From positions 16,328,897 to 16,392,896 of the forward strand of contig NC_049993.1 in assembly GCF_000003815.2 (NCBI RefSeq): a stretch of DNA of 64,000 nucleotides. The letters run 5' to 3'. Below the pieces are notes generated by a model. The model did not search any database and was not told where the DNA came from. It was given only the letters and a program-made list of their open reading frames with translations. The DNA comes from Branchiostoma floridae. Its lineage: Eukaryota; Chordata; Leptocardii; Amphioxiformes; Branchiostomatidae. Each line of letters begins with the position of its first letter. The first letter of the stretch is position 1. This document shows, piece by piece, positions 1 to 12,932 of this stretch. The position numbers and the translations under genes were made by a program.

Positions 1-708
1 TGAAATACATACTAAAGGAGCATTTATTTTATGCCTACATGCAGAATCCACACATAAAACTTGCCATAATTTTTCCTTCCAATTTGTGGAATTTTAACAA
101 GTACAAATGGCTTCTTGTGGTTTGACGTCATTACATTTGCCTTTAACTTGCATGCAACTTATATAGTAATCCCTGAGAGGGTATTTCTTTGATCCCTTCC
201 CTTCATGCCAAATCTACACATGAAACCAACCATGATTTTTCAGACCATTTTGTGGAACTTAAAGTTAAAGGAATACAAATCTCCTCTTGTTATTTTACGT
301 CATCACATTTGTCATCTTACTTGAATGCCCTAATACTGTTAGATGTTCATTTAAGAAATATGTCTACGGCTTATCTTTGCTAGGTTTGTATGAAAAGAAA
401 AGCAGTTTCCATCTTGAGCTTTGCTCAGAAGTCAGAGCGGTAGGCCCAGCCCAATACCCAGGATGCATTGTGGAGTGGAAGATACCATTCGTCAGTTTGA
501 CGGGTGGAGAAGGCATTACTACAGAAAGAACGCCTGATTTGTATGCACGGCAATGCTTACACGTGATAATATCTACAGCACGTGCCGGGTAGTACACTTT
601 GAGGCAGCATCATCATCATTAGCAAGACAGCCAGGCTGTGAAAGAATAGGGTCAAAATGAAGTAGGGTAAAAAGGGTGATGTTAGGGAATGGGATGAGGA
701 TTTGGACG

Positions 709-990
709 CAATTTGAAAAATGTGAAAGAACTGATGATTTTGGGTCAGTAGAACTAGAAGTTCTCTCTTTAATGTTTAGATAATGAAATTGTGGCAAGAT
801 TTGCTGCCATTTTTAAGCCAGCTAGAGTATACAAATGAAGTTTCTGTGCAGCTAAAGTGAAAATGATACAATTTGAAAAATGTGAAAGAACTGATGATTT
901 TGGGTCAGAAAATGTAGATCTCTCTTTAATGTTTAGGTAATGAAATTGTGGCAAGATTTACTGCCATTTTTTAACCAGCTAGAATGTAGC
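709..990. repeat. imperfect direct repeat, two copies, period about 160 bp
   Basis: Copies starting near 709 and 869 share long matching segments, such as the stretch containing gaactgatgattttgggtca and the stretch containing aatgaaattgtggcaagatt. They diverge between these blocks. No terminal inverted repeat was noticed. Confidence 0.8.
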
Positions 991-1694
991 TATTTTGTGT
1001 ATCTAAGGTAAAAAGGATGCACTTTGATGCTTCATTTCGGAAAAGAAATCTTCCTTGATCATTCTGTTGGCCATAAATCAACCTTTCCGAAGAGGCTGCA
1101 CAAAATGAACTGATGGTTGTTCAAAGGCAAACCTGTCCCCATTCTTTCAGTTTCCATAAACCAGCAAATCTGCTCCACAATTTAGGCTTTTAAACCCACT
1201 CTGCTGGCAATATCCTTCCTGTGATAAAAGTGGACAGTACGATTCATCATTCGTAACTGCAAAAAATGGCGTATACTGTTATATGCCAAGGGTATTTTCC
1301 TTCATGCTGAAAAAATTGCAAAATTGCTATACAACAGTGGATAACAAATCAGCTCTACATTTGTCTTCAAACAGTTAACCCTACGGGATGCAGTATTCAT
1401 GCACAAAAGAAAAACAAAGAAAGAATTCTTTTACAAAAATGTATGCTGCTTGCCTGTCAGTTAAGGAAAATCATCATTTAACTCAAAAGTGAAAAAGATT
1501 ATTTTAGATCGTCATGTGTAGAGTTTGAGGTCCACTTTAATCAGTTGACACAACCAAGGAGGTCATTTTTTCAACCTCTTTGACACAGCTAAACCTAAGC
1601 AGTTGTGGAAGTATGTGCTGTATGAGAGACCTTATCTACTTGGCAGGCTACTGAAACTGGGGGGCAGAGCCATTGGCATGTAGGCATGACCCAT

Positions 1695-1707
1695 AGGTCA
1701 GAGGTCA
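1695..1707 (+). promoter_or_regulatory. DR1 nuclear-receptor half-site pair
   Basis: AGGTCA G AGGTCA is an exact direct repeat spaced by one base, the DR1 arrangement bound by RXR heterodimers, HNF4 and COUP-TF family receptors. Function is inferred from sequence alone. Confidence 0.35.
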
Positions 1708-2007
1708 CTAATAATGCTGGGGCTTTGGCATCCGAGTCAGTAAATGGCAACTGTACATTTAGACGTAAGGAAAAATGGAAGAGAAACTTTGTGACTGTCT
1801 TACAATCTAATTTGTTGGCAAGATGTATTCCTCCCCTTTTGATGAAAATTTCAGCTAGCCTTTAAATTGTTGCATTTCCATATGAGATTTTGACTGCTAC
1901 TGATGGAGCATAGAAATTTGCTGAGTGATAGCAAAGGCAAACTAATAGCAGTAGTGCGTCTGCAAAAGAAAAACCACACACGAAAAGAATACATTGATGA
2001 TGCAGAG

Positions 2008-2075
2008 TGTAATATAGCCAGCTGCAGCATTGCACTGCTGTTGTGTTATGCCGAAGGGCGGTTATACCAGCTAGA
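2008..2075. repeat. dispersed repeat, copy 1 (GAAGGGCGGTTATAC family)
   Basis: Shares ordered blocks with 12771-12846: gtgtaatata, ccagctgc, then gaagggcggttatac followed by a GCTA-type end. Two copies 10.8 kb apart suggest a small transposable-element family. Confidence 0.6.
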
Positions 2076-2283
2076 CTTATACAACAATTTTTTAAATATT
2101 TTGCTCTAAAACTTAAGCTCTTTTTTGGACTCGAAGAAACTTGCTGCCTCATCTCACGACCTCCCCCAGCAGAGTTCTTCTCTACTTTTTCCCACAGTTA
2201 AATGTAGTTAGCACTTAAAGTTTGACTATCATGGGGGTTCGCAAGCACCTGTGGCTGACCTGCACTTAGAACAAATGGTCACA

Positions 2284-2309
2284 AGGTCAAAGGGTCATGG
2301 TAGAGGTCA
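2284..2309 (+). promoter_or_regulatory. three clustered nuclear-receptor half-sites
   Basis: AGGTCA, two bases, GGGTCA (a DR2-like pair) is followed six bases later by another AGGTCA. It lies about 600 bp from the DR1 pair at 1695. Binding is a sequence-based guess. Confidence 0.3.
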
Positions 2310-5300
2310 CCATGATGTGTGGTGCTGGCTCTATGGGGACGAAGGATGAGAAATTGTCTCAGACGAGTCTGGCAGAATTTTCCATTAGTTTTTGCAGTGT
2401 ATGTTCTTTTCAATGGGTATATTATCCAGTTCAGACTACGTAACAAAAGGCCTTGGTGTTATACTTGTAGAGGTTTTGTTCCTTAATGGTACACAGTGGA
2501 CGCTATTTTAGATGACCAGGCTTTGAAGGGCCAAGGGCAAGCTGCCTGAGCAATATTTTTCCAGCCTAAGGGATCACATGGTGGTTTCTTTTATGGCTCC
2601 GGGATAAAAACTGCATTTGGGCAAAGTAGGAAGTGGCCTCGTGTTAGGCCATGTTGTAATTTCTGCTACAGAATAATGCTGTTATCCTTTCCATTACTTG
2701 AAAGTTTTAATGTTGGACCGATAACAAAGTTTCTTGAAATAATAAGTTGAATGCAGAATTCTGTAAGTTTTGTCCTGAATAAAATGTCTTACAATTGCTA
2801 CATTTGTACTTTTTACTGAAGAACTTCATTCTAGCACTTCCAATCATTGAAATGACTTGAGAATGGTGAACCTATTCTCAAGTCAGTTTGGAGTGTCTTC
2901 TTGGCAATAGAAAATGTTCTCAAATGCAGATTTCCACAAGTTTTGGACAGAATAACAAGAAATTGCTACATGTGGACCTTTAAGCAGAAGAAGTCCATCC
3001 AAGCTTTTCCAATCCTTGAAGTGACTTGAAGCTATTTGCCAATCTAGAAATCTTCATGCCCTAAGCCACCAGTTATGAGTTTCGACAAGGACCAGACTAG
3101 CCAAGGTCGCGAGCCTAAGCCACTTGAAGGTCGCGTAAGGGTCGGGATAAGTGGGGGTCTGATCCTGTTGGTATTGTGTCTGCCCACTGAAATTCAATAT
3201 CGCTGCCCACTTATCGGCAAGTGTAGACGCATAAATCTGTATAGAAATTTCTAAAATGGTTCACGAGTTGTGCTGTACTTCATCGTTAAGCGTTTCAGGA
3301 AAAAAAGACATACTTACGCTGATAAAGTGAACTTTTATCTTATCGTTTAAGGCATAGGGTTACACCCCTCGCATCGCTATGATCAAGTAGGAAACTTTCT
3401 CCCGGGGCAAGTGAAAAAAAAACAGCATGGCTTTGATGCACCTATGTGAGTGTGCTCGGTACTTGAATCTTACATTTGGCATGCTAGTAACGTACTGTCA
3501 CTTGCTGTACTGAATTTACACTTGTCTTTAGCAAGTATTCTTTGCTGTGAGCGCAAAACTCTCCCTGCTAACTCTCTAGCCAATCCGTAGCTACTTTTGA
3601 TCTGGCATAGTCTCTCCAGAGTGCGCACTCTCTCATTCATAGGTGATCAGACATTCAGTTTTGATATTCAGAGAGAGTCCTCTCTACCTCGCAGTAGCTT
3701 AGCTTCCTTCCTTTTATTTGCTCCTTAACGAGTCAGACTGTTGATTTAAGTCTCACCACACCGCTGCCGCAACGCCTGATCGTACGCGGAGAGATTCCCA
3801 GTCACCTTCAAACGCCCTTGACTGCTGGTTGTATGTAATTGCTTGGCTTGTTCTTTACCGGGTTAGGGTATTGTATAGGCTGCAGCTGGAGAAGTGTGCA
3901 GGTCAAAGCAGCGAAATGGGATCGCATCACGTCTTGGTTGATTGTCAAGAGGGATGCAGTGCAGATGCTAGAATGATTGAAGAAATGGAATATTGTGCAA
4001 TAAACTGAAGTACCTTGGAAAAGGCACTGGGCCTTCAATGTGCTGTGTCAAGCAAATTAGGAGGTCTTGTGAATAATTTTGTACTTTGTTCCAAATTCAG
4101 ACCTGTACGTTTTACACGTAGAAAAATACATTGTGAGACAACTTCTTCTTTCATCCTTTTGGTCTGAACAGACAATAACCCGACCATCAAAATTTTGCAA
4201 TACTCCATTTGAATACAAGTGTAGTACTGTATTAGATATGTTAGTTGTTAAACTTATCCCATGAATAGATATTTTATGTTTGTAAGTTATAGCCAGGATC
4301 ACAGTGTCCTTTTTCTCCAATACTATCTGACTAGTCTGAGCCTGCAAGTTATGGTCTCTCTCCCAAGCTTTACGAACTCAAGATTTAAGCACCCGTGTGG
4401 TCCCGTCATAAAACCAGAAAGAGCTCTCTCTATGCATACATGGAATTCAAGTACAGTAACGGCCGAAGAGATAAGCCCACATTGCCATGTGAATCAGCGT
4501 TCTGGACGTCAGGTTATGTTAGTCAGTAAATTTTTCGTCCTCTCTGCAGCTGTTGGTAGCCAGAGGCAAGGTTGGGAGAAAGATAACGGGGGTCCGTTTG
4601 GTCCAAGTTTCTCACGGAAACTGTAAAGACGTGAGAGACAACTTGCTTAAGTCCCACTTGGCATGGCTTAAGGCTGTCTTCTCTTTGAAGACATCTTGGA
4701 AGGCGATGATGGGCGAGATGTTTCTTGGCTATAATGCTTACGTGCACACTTCAAGTGAAAGTAAGTTGGAGTGTGGATTACAGTGAAAGTGCATTACAAC
4801 GTCTTAAGATTTCATCAGGACGGTCCGGAGGGATGAATAAGGCTAGAAGCTTTTTATGACTGTGCTTTAAAGCCAGCGGAAAAAATGAGGGTCAAGGTAT
4901 TTGCTAGGAAAGTTTGGAAGAAAAAAAAAATTTGACTTTTCCAAAACTGTGAAGACTTTGACAAGTTTCATAACCTTTGGAGGAAAAACAGTTGCAAGCC
5001 CTTGAGCTGTGTGACTTAAATTACTAAATTTTGTAAATATTTCAGGTCTGATATTGTCACAAGTAATTATCAATTTTGATTTGAAACTTAAATGTTTAGC
5101 TTTTATGAAAAAAAAGAAGACATTATCACAGAAAGTGCATAGCTTGAAATACCCACCAGCTACGATTTGTATAGAATTGAGATTACACACAAAAAGGTAC
5201 CTGCCAGAAAACTTTACGATCTTTCACAACAACGTCTGCTTGGAGATGACAAAAAGCAGGCCACATGTCCAGCATAGCTTGTATGATGTCATACAACAGG

Positions 5301-7849
5301 TGAAGCAGGTGCCAAACATAGCCTAGGGTGGGTAGCCCCTCACAACAGCTGTGCACTACAACAAGCACAAGTTCAACTTCATACCAACTGTTCCTAACAA
5401 CTGTGCAGAGACCAGTAGGGCATGGGGAGTTTCTGCGGTGCATTTGTTCTGACATGTGTGGCGATTTGTAAGTGGCAAACATCGTGATGATTCGGATGAC
5501 TCAAAAGCGTGGGAATTGGGAAGTCACCAAAGGTCGCACATCATATATATTGACAGGGAAAAAAGTTTTACTCTCAACTTTTACATTGTCTCCATATTTT
5601 GTATTGTAATGTTAAGATTTATATCATTTAATTCAACAATTATTGAAAATTTGTTTACATGGTTTAGTCTTTGAGACCATAACAGTATTATGTTCATCAA
5701 ATGATCAATAGAGTGTGTAAAAAATCTTAGAAGAGATTTGAATGTAATCCTCTTAGTACATATGGATCTTTTCCACATGGAGTAGGTGCAAAGATTTAAT
5801 TACAACATTATTGTCTCCATAACTTAAACCAAGTCGCTAGAGATACCCTGCAAGGTAAAGATAAGAAAGCTCAAAATCCTTTCTTGAAATTTAGTCTTGA
5901 GAGGAGCCACGGAAATAATTGTCTGGATTTCCAAGGGAGCGAAGGACGGATCATTATATCTCACACCAGAGGTGGAGAAGCATACTTTGGAGAAAAGCCA
6001 GGAAGAAAGTAGTTTATCCCAGACTTAGCCAAACTCTGAGGCTTGGCACTCCTAGATCACGAGGTTTTATAGGGGTGTCGGAAATGTGGGCATTATTAAA
6101 GGGCAGACTTGATCTAAGATTCTTCGCTAGAATCAATATTTGCTTGTTACGTTTCTGGGCCCTGCGGACGGGATTATGGACGGACTACCGGACAGGATAT
6201 CTCATCATTATCTGTTGTTGGAATCTTTACTAAGGCTCTCTGAGTCAGGGTGGTTTACAATGGGACTGTGATCTGGTAGATCTGGTAGATCTGGATGTGA
6301 ATCCTTGTCTTCAGGGGCTATTTTATCAGATATTCTGTCTTTTAGAACTTACGAACGTTGGGGAAAGTTATGCCACCTTGGCAAGATAGTGTGTTGTCAC
6401 AAAAGTATACGTAGGCAGACAGAAACTTGAGATTCTATACTCTGTTTTCTTTAAAGAAAGTGCCATTAGACATGTATGAAGTACTGTAGTCTTCATTTTG
6501 GTAAAACGTTCGTAGACCAGATTTGACATAGCAAAGATACAACAGCTGTCAAGGCCCGTTGGAAGGTCATGACATTTATTGTGTTAAATACAGATTGTAG
6601 TTTGTACAACCGACATGAATGCTAACAAAAAGCTTCTTCAAACTCTAGTTTTATAAAGCTAAACCTATATGTGGGTGGCATATGTCACGAAGATGATCCT
6701 ATGACTTAACGTCGGCTTGCCCAGTCCGAAGACTTTCAACCGAAAAGTCCTGAATCCACCATTGTGGTTTTTGTAAAGGTTGTATGATGTACAGCTGGTA
6801 CAAATTTGTTTATAAAACACAACAATAAACCAGCAAATCTATGCAAAAAGTTGCCTTTTGTATTAACATAAGTCTGAACAACAAAAATAGTGAACTTTTT
6901 TGTTGGTCCACTTAGTGAGGACATGCTACAAGCAAAATCTGTGAAGCTACGACAAAGTATGACACAACGACAACGGACAATAGCTCCTTCAGGTAGACAT
7001 GAGGTAATTTGTAGCCTGGAGGGGGTAATTATCCTGTTGTTGGGGCCCTGCAGTGGCTGTTTAACACACAGTGAGTTACCCAAGCGTGTGTGCGACAACC
7101 AGCCATTCAGGATAAAAACCACCCCTTACAACAGTGATGGGTATTTATCTTGTCAGCTTGGTGACATGGCAGCAAGGTGAATCTGAGATCTTGGCAGGTT
7201 GCCATGTTTAAGTGTGACCAGAGAAAGTAGTCCCTGTAAAATATGCATGTTTAGTATAGCTTCATAACAATATTGTCATTAGTACACACTTTTGACATCT
7301 TGAAAGTGCCAATTCTTCTTCCAGACATTTAAGATTTCAGTTTTTGTCTCTCGATAATATGAACTTTATATACCATGTTGCTTTGGTGACAGCTGCAATG
7401 AGTAGTTTGTTCAAGAATGCTTCGATGCTATCTTCCCTAATTTCATAATTATCTATAAAAATCACTTTCTTCAAGTCAGCAGCAGTAATTGGTTAAAGAA
7501 TGATTTGATGCTATCTTCCCTAATTAATTGTCTAAGAAAATCACTGTCTTCAAGTAGAACTGTAGAAAACAGAACAGGAAGGGACTTAAAGTCTCGTTCT
7601 CACAGTGTTAGGTCTTGACAAACCCCAGCCTCTATAGCACACCTGTTTAGTAAGCAGCAAATCCTTGGAACTGTAAATCTCTTAAGACGAAGTTAGAAGC
7701 CACCAGGACTTAATAACAGGGGGACAGGTGTTTTCCTGACACCCCATTTGTCTCTGGTCCGCCCCATGAAAAGGCTCCCTTGTCCGTTGATAACAACAAC
7801 TATCCTGTCAGTGGATGAACCAGTAATCAAGCTAATCTATCATGTAGTT

Positions 7850-8750
7850 CACAGGCCAGACTTGAAAGCTGGTAATGTCAAAGCTGCAGATAGACTTGGC
7901 AAGATCAAGGCTTGGGGATAGCCAAAAAGTTCAAGGTTAGGTTTAGTTCAAGATACTCCTCGAAGATGTTGGCTAACTCTGTAGTCCAAAAGGTCATCAT
8001 CTGAGTTTAACTTTAAGACAAACTTTTCATGTGTTGGATAGAGATGAAAAGTTAAGGTTAGGTATAACACTGGCAAATTGAAAGTCATGGAAAAGCCTTG
8101 CTTTAAGACCTGTAATATCTTAACTATCTTTTGAAGAGGTCAGTACATTACAGTTGAACCTGCTATCGCCATGTGCCAGACTTGAAAGTTGGCAACTCCG
8201 AAGCTTTACACAAAGTTGGCAAGTTCAACTCTTGGAGGCAGAGCTGAAAAGTTCAAGGTTAGGTAGAACATGGCAACTTGAACTTGAACTTTCGTATGAT
8301 GCCAGGAAGTCCAAAGTTGGAGAGAATGTTGTCAAGTTAAGACTGATAGGAACGGTTGGTGTGATGTAAATGGTAGACATAACTGACAGCTTCATCGAAG
8401 TGTTGGAGGCAATTTGAAACACTAGAACTTCGCAGGAAGTGGTCATGTTAAGATTTATGTAGTAACTTGACAAGTTTAAAAGTTTAGAGAAAGTTGGGAA
8501 GTCCAAAGTCTAAGACATTGTCACAATGTTGGCAACTTGAGACTGATAGGGAACTTGGCAAGATATGAGCTGAAGTAGAAGCTGGCAGTTTGGTAAAGTG
8601 CTGGAGAAAATCGGAAACAGCAGGACTCAAGAGGAAGCTGTCATTTGAAGATTAATGGAGTCACATGGCAAGTTGAAAGTCATTTAGAAGTCAGTTTAAA
8701 AGTCTGTTGAGTCAGCAAGTTGCACACTTTGTCAAATAACCCTGGAAAGC
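7850..8750. repeat. degenerate short tandem-like repeats
   Basis: Variants of 'gacttgaaagttggcaa', 'aagttcaaggttaggt' and 'acttggcaag' recur many times in about 900 bp at irregular spacing. It looks like an old, decayed satellite; no coding frame explains it. Confidence 0.55.
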
Positions 8751-9399
8751 CAGGCTTTTTTTTTTAGCTAGGCTAACAAACTCTCACTCCTTCCTGGAGT
8801 GCTTATCAATGGCCCTTCGAAAAACCTGCTTTGGCTGCCAAACAAATTCTCTTCCAACCTTGGATTAAAGTCTGGTTTCCAGGATACTGTCAAGTAGTAC
8901 TGACTTTTGTAGAAAGCTGGCAATTTCTAAGTGTTTATGAACATTTGTGCATTTTCAGGTTGCAAAAAAAAAAAAGCTTATTCGGATTGAAGAATCAACA
9001 ATTGTTATCGGATTTTCTTGTTTTCTATTCTGCGATACTACAAGCTACAACTTCTTGTCTTTTTTGCTAAGAAATGCTAAAGCAAAATCCAAAGAAATCA
9101 TTTCAATGCAGTCTCCTCTTGCCCAGAAGGATTGTTGAAATTTATCGATGGCATTCCAGCAGCGTGCTTTCGCTAGATTGATAGTCCAAGGTCAAGACCC
9201 TAATTGCAACTCTTTGACATGATTGGATAATCTATGGCACAATTAAGAAAGTTAAATGCCTCTTACGCCTTAGGCACTACCTCCTCCTATAGACACAGTG
9301 TCTGGAATGTCTAGACTCCTTAAAGATTATTCAAATGATTAACTGTGATGGTAACAAACTGCTCTTGGTGTATGTCGGGTAATAATAGGAAAACTCATT

Positions 9400-9832
9400 G
9401 GCCAGCAGTTGTGATACTTTGGATTTTACAAGCCTGCCCTTCCTTTTGATATTTGATAGTCTCTAGTGACAAGGTTTGGTCAGAAAAAGTTGTCCTGGCT
9501 GCTATTAAAGTTGAGGTCATGATATATGTTGACTTAGTTTAGGAAAGGTTGGAAAATTGCTTGGCTAGCAGTTGTAATATTTCAGTTTTTGTAAGTCTGT
9601 ATCTCTAATATTGGATAGTCTGTAGTGGCAAGGTTTGACCACAAAAGCTGTTGTGGCTGTTATTACACCTGAAGTTATGATATATGTTGACTTTGTTGAG
9701 TAAAAGTTGGAGAATGCCTTGGTTAGCAGTTGTAATATTTCAGTTTTTATAAGTCTGTCTCCCTCTCTGATATTCGATAGTCTCTGGTGGCACAGTTCGG
9801 ACAGATAAGTTGTCATAGCTGGTATTAAAATA
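9400..9832. repeat. three diverged tandem copies, period about 160 bp
   Basis: Copies begin near 9400, 9563 and 9721. Each has a variant of 'agcagttgtaatatttcag', then a 'gatagtctctagtggcaagg'-type block and 'gttgt..gctg.tatta'. The first copy is the most diverged. Confidence 0.8.
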
Positions 9833-10090
9833 TGGTTCGGGCGCCGTTAATGTGCCCGCTGCTGACTGACGGTATCCAGGACAAATTGGACCTCAGCAGA
9901 GTTCAGGAAAACAAACCCATATCTCAGCCCCTCTGATGATATTTGTTGCATACCAGCCCTGACCCTGGTTGTACTGATTATACCCACACATTCTAACGTT
10001 ACATGTCGGCTGTAGAAACATGGAAGGAAAAGATTGGGGGCAGTTGGTGAGGGAATCTCTACGGTCCCCGAGCTAACAGCAACCCTTTTT

Positions 10091-10345
10091 TAGTTACCTC
10101 CATGAAAAATGGAGGTATAGTTTTTTGGTGTGTCTGTCTATCTGTCTGTCTGTCTGTCTGTGTTCCCGCATATCTGTGGTCAGCTTAACTTTAGAATCTC
10201 TGGATTACAATGATATTTGGTATGTGGGAAGGTGTTTGGAAGACGAAGGTCAAGGTCAACTTTGGGCCCCTGGTGTGTGACCTTGGTACTGCAGCAGAAC
10301 CTCGATTTTTTGTATCTTTTGACCTGGACATGCTATGGTCTTGTT
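10091..10345. repeat. dispersed element starting with a TACCTCCAT/ATGGAGGTA hairpin and a TCTG run
   Basis: A 9-bp inverted repeat (10095-10103 with 10109-10117, five-base loop) is followed by a TGTC/TCTG microsatellite (about 10131-10161) and a unique-looking tail. From general experience this arrangement recurs in marine invertebrate genomes as a repeat. The 3' limit is approximate. Confidence 0.55.
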
Positions 10346-11437
10346 GAACTTGAGATATTTCTAGACTCCAGACATCTTAGTTCTACATGTCAGCAGTTCT
10401 TGGGATGAAGTGAAGTATGACAGGAAGACTGTATACAGTTTCTTAAGATATGTTGGTCTTAGTCACGCAAACCGTCTCAAGGCACTTTGAATCCATCAAT
10501 TCATGCAGAAAGAATATCACAGTCTTATACTCAACCAAATGTTGTTGACATATTGCTATGGAGGAGAGGTAATTGTATTTCGTGTGAAGTTATTTTACAA
10601 GGTATATTGGCTTACTGGTAACAAATCTTAGACCACGAACCTTCTTGACCCTTGAAAATGTATATGGCTAAAGTTACAGAAAGTCATCCATTCAAATTAT
10701 AGTCTGTATTCTACTGTGACCATGACATTCAAGTGCTTATACTGTGAAACCTAAATATAAACTATTGTAATCTAATCTGTCGTAAGAAATTTAAGTAGTC
10801 AGCTATTTTTCTCGAAGTACAATGGTATCCTAGACATCTTTTTCATATCTATCACATTTAGAGTATACAAAAGAAGACTAAAGGGTAATTTACTGATGAA
10901 TGATTGTACACCTTTTAAAGCCTTTCTAACTTGTTTGACATTGTATAGTCTTACACAACGAACAAAGGAGACAATGATAGGTACAGTTGGGGGGCTGGTG
11001 CTAAACACTTATCAACAAGGTGTTGCTTTCTCAAGATAATCCGTGGGGATTAAGAGGGGATTAGCGCAGGCATGTGGCAGGAGGGAACAATAGGCTGGCG
11101 ACACCTCCCAACAATGGGGTGATGATGGAGTTTGTTTTCTTACATTCTTGTGGAGGCCACACCTAAACAGTGGGGCTAGACTGGTCTCATGAAGGTGACT
11201 AGGTTTGTTCCTGAGTTGGGGATGTGGTAGCAGTGTTAACTTTAAATTTGAAGATACTGGGAATTTGGATAATCAAATTATATTGAATATCAATTTTCTA
11301 CTTAAGAGCTTTGACAGAAAAATTATACCATAGCTAAATGAAACTGCATGTGTATTTCAACTTACATGGGAAATTTGATTGTACATTGGAAAAGGAATCG
11401 AAAGGAGGCTTGTATTTCCTTATTAAATTTCCTTCTT

Positions 11438-11746
11438 NNNNNNNNNNNNNNNNNNNNNNNNNNNNNNNNNNNNNNNNNNNNNNNNNNNNNNNNNNNNNNN
11501 NNNNNNNNNNNNNNNNNNNNNNNNNNNNNNNNNNNNNNNNNNNNNNNNNNNNNNNNNNNNNNNNNNNNNNNNNNNNNNNNNNNNNNNNNNNNNNNNNNNN
11601 NNNNNNNNNNNNNNNNNNNNNNNNNNNNNNNNNNNNNNNNNNNNNNNNNNNNNNNNNNNNNNNNNNNNNNNNNNNNNNNNNNNNNNNNNNNNNNNNNNNN
11701 NNNNNNNNNNNNNNNNNNNNNNNNNNNNNNNNNNNNNNNNNNNNNN
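11438..11746. other. assembly gap (309 N)
   Basis: A run of N. Reading frames running through it are meaningless. Confidence 1.
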
Positions 11747-12770
11747 TGCTGACCAAAAGGCTGATATATATGATACCAGTATTAAGGGAGAAAACAAGTC
11801 AGGATAGGGTTTATATATCATTGGGACCAACGTAAAATACTTTTAGTAGTGTATTATGGAAATAACTCTTTTGGCACTTTACCCTGCTTGGAGTGCTAGA
11901 CCTTTGTATCTGTAGACTTAAATACCTTTCATGGAAATCTGAACAATGTAGGATTCGAGTCAGTTTCCGACTGATGTATTTGTATGTTCTACGTTTTCTT
12001 CAGATGATCGGCCTCTTTTCATACAAGTCTCTTCAACATTCTTGCACCAATGCCAGACTAAACACACAACACCAACTCTAAGAACTTTATTCCCTTTGGA
12101 ACATCCCATCCGACACCTTGAAAACACCTTGAGGAGTTTGGGGTCCTCCCCTTTCTTTAGACATTGTTCCAAAGCTGTTAAAGGGATTGACAAAACACGT
12201 AATGCTCGGCGAGAGGATTTTCACTTCTTTTGAGGAAAAAGGGAGAAACTAAATCCTTAGTGATCGTTTTGTCAGTTTTCAATAAACCGTGATCCGGCCC
12301 ACAATTCGCAGGTGTTCGTTCCAATAAGCAATGTTGAGATGGAACACTGTGTTTGTTTGATAGCGAGATCCCAGACTTTGTCTCCAGTGCTTATCCCATT
12401 GTTTACTGTGAAGTGGACATGAATAAACAGGTTTTAAGGCAGTTTATGTAACAGTGCAGGTGTTGGAAGGCAGACAGGTGTTAAACTTAAAGGTGAATGG
12501 TCGCCTCTAGTAGGATGCACCAACTGTTATGTATCTAATACCAGCTCAGGAAAGAATAAGTCATGAGTCTCATGACTCATGGCTCAACAAGTACCAGAGT
12601 TACCACCAAGGATTGATGTGCTTACAATTTTTTTTTTTTAAGATCATTTTTTCTCGTACAGTGGAACTCTTTCTCACCAACGACTGTAGGACCTTCCTCA
12701 TAACCAATAGATAGATTTAAATAGTTCTTTCAGTTAGATGTGCAAATGTTAGGCGTGACATGTCATTCGT

Positions 12771-12846
12771 GTAATATAACCAGCTGCTGCCACACTGCGT
12801 GCCTGCGAAGCTGGTGTATTACGCTGAAGGGCGGTTATACTGGCTA
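12771..12846. repeat. dispersed repeat, copy 2 (GAAGGGCGGTTATAC family)
   Basis: Second copy of the family seen at 2008-2075. It lies about 90 bp upstream of the pogo-like element at 12933. Confidence 0.6.
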
Positions 12847-12932
12847 TGCAGATACAGTTGTTGTCTTTATACAAATCAGACAGCTTCAAGTTCACAGACA
12901 ATGCTATCTGGCAGTGAAAAGCAGTAGCATTA

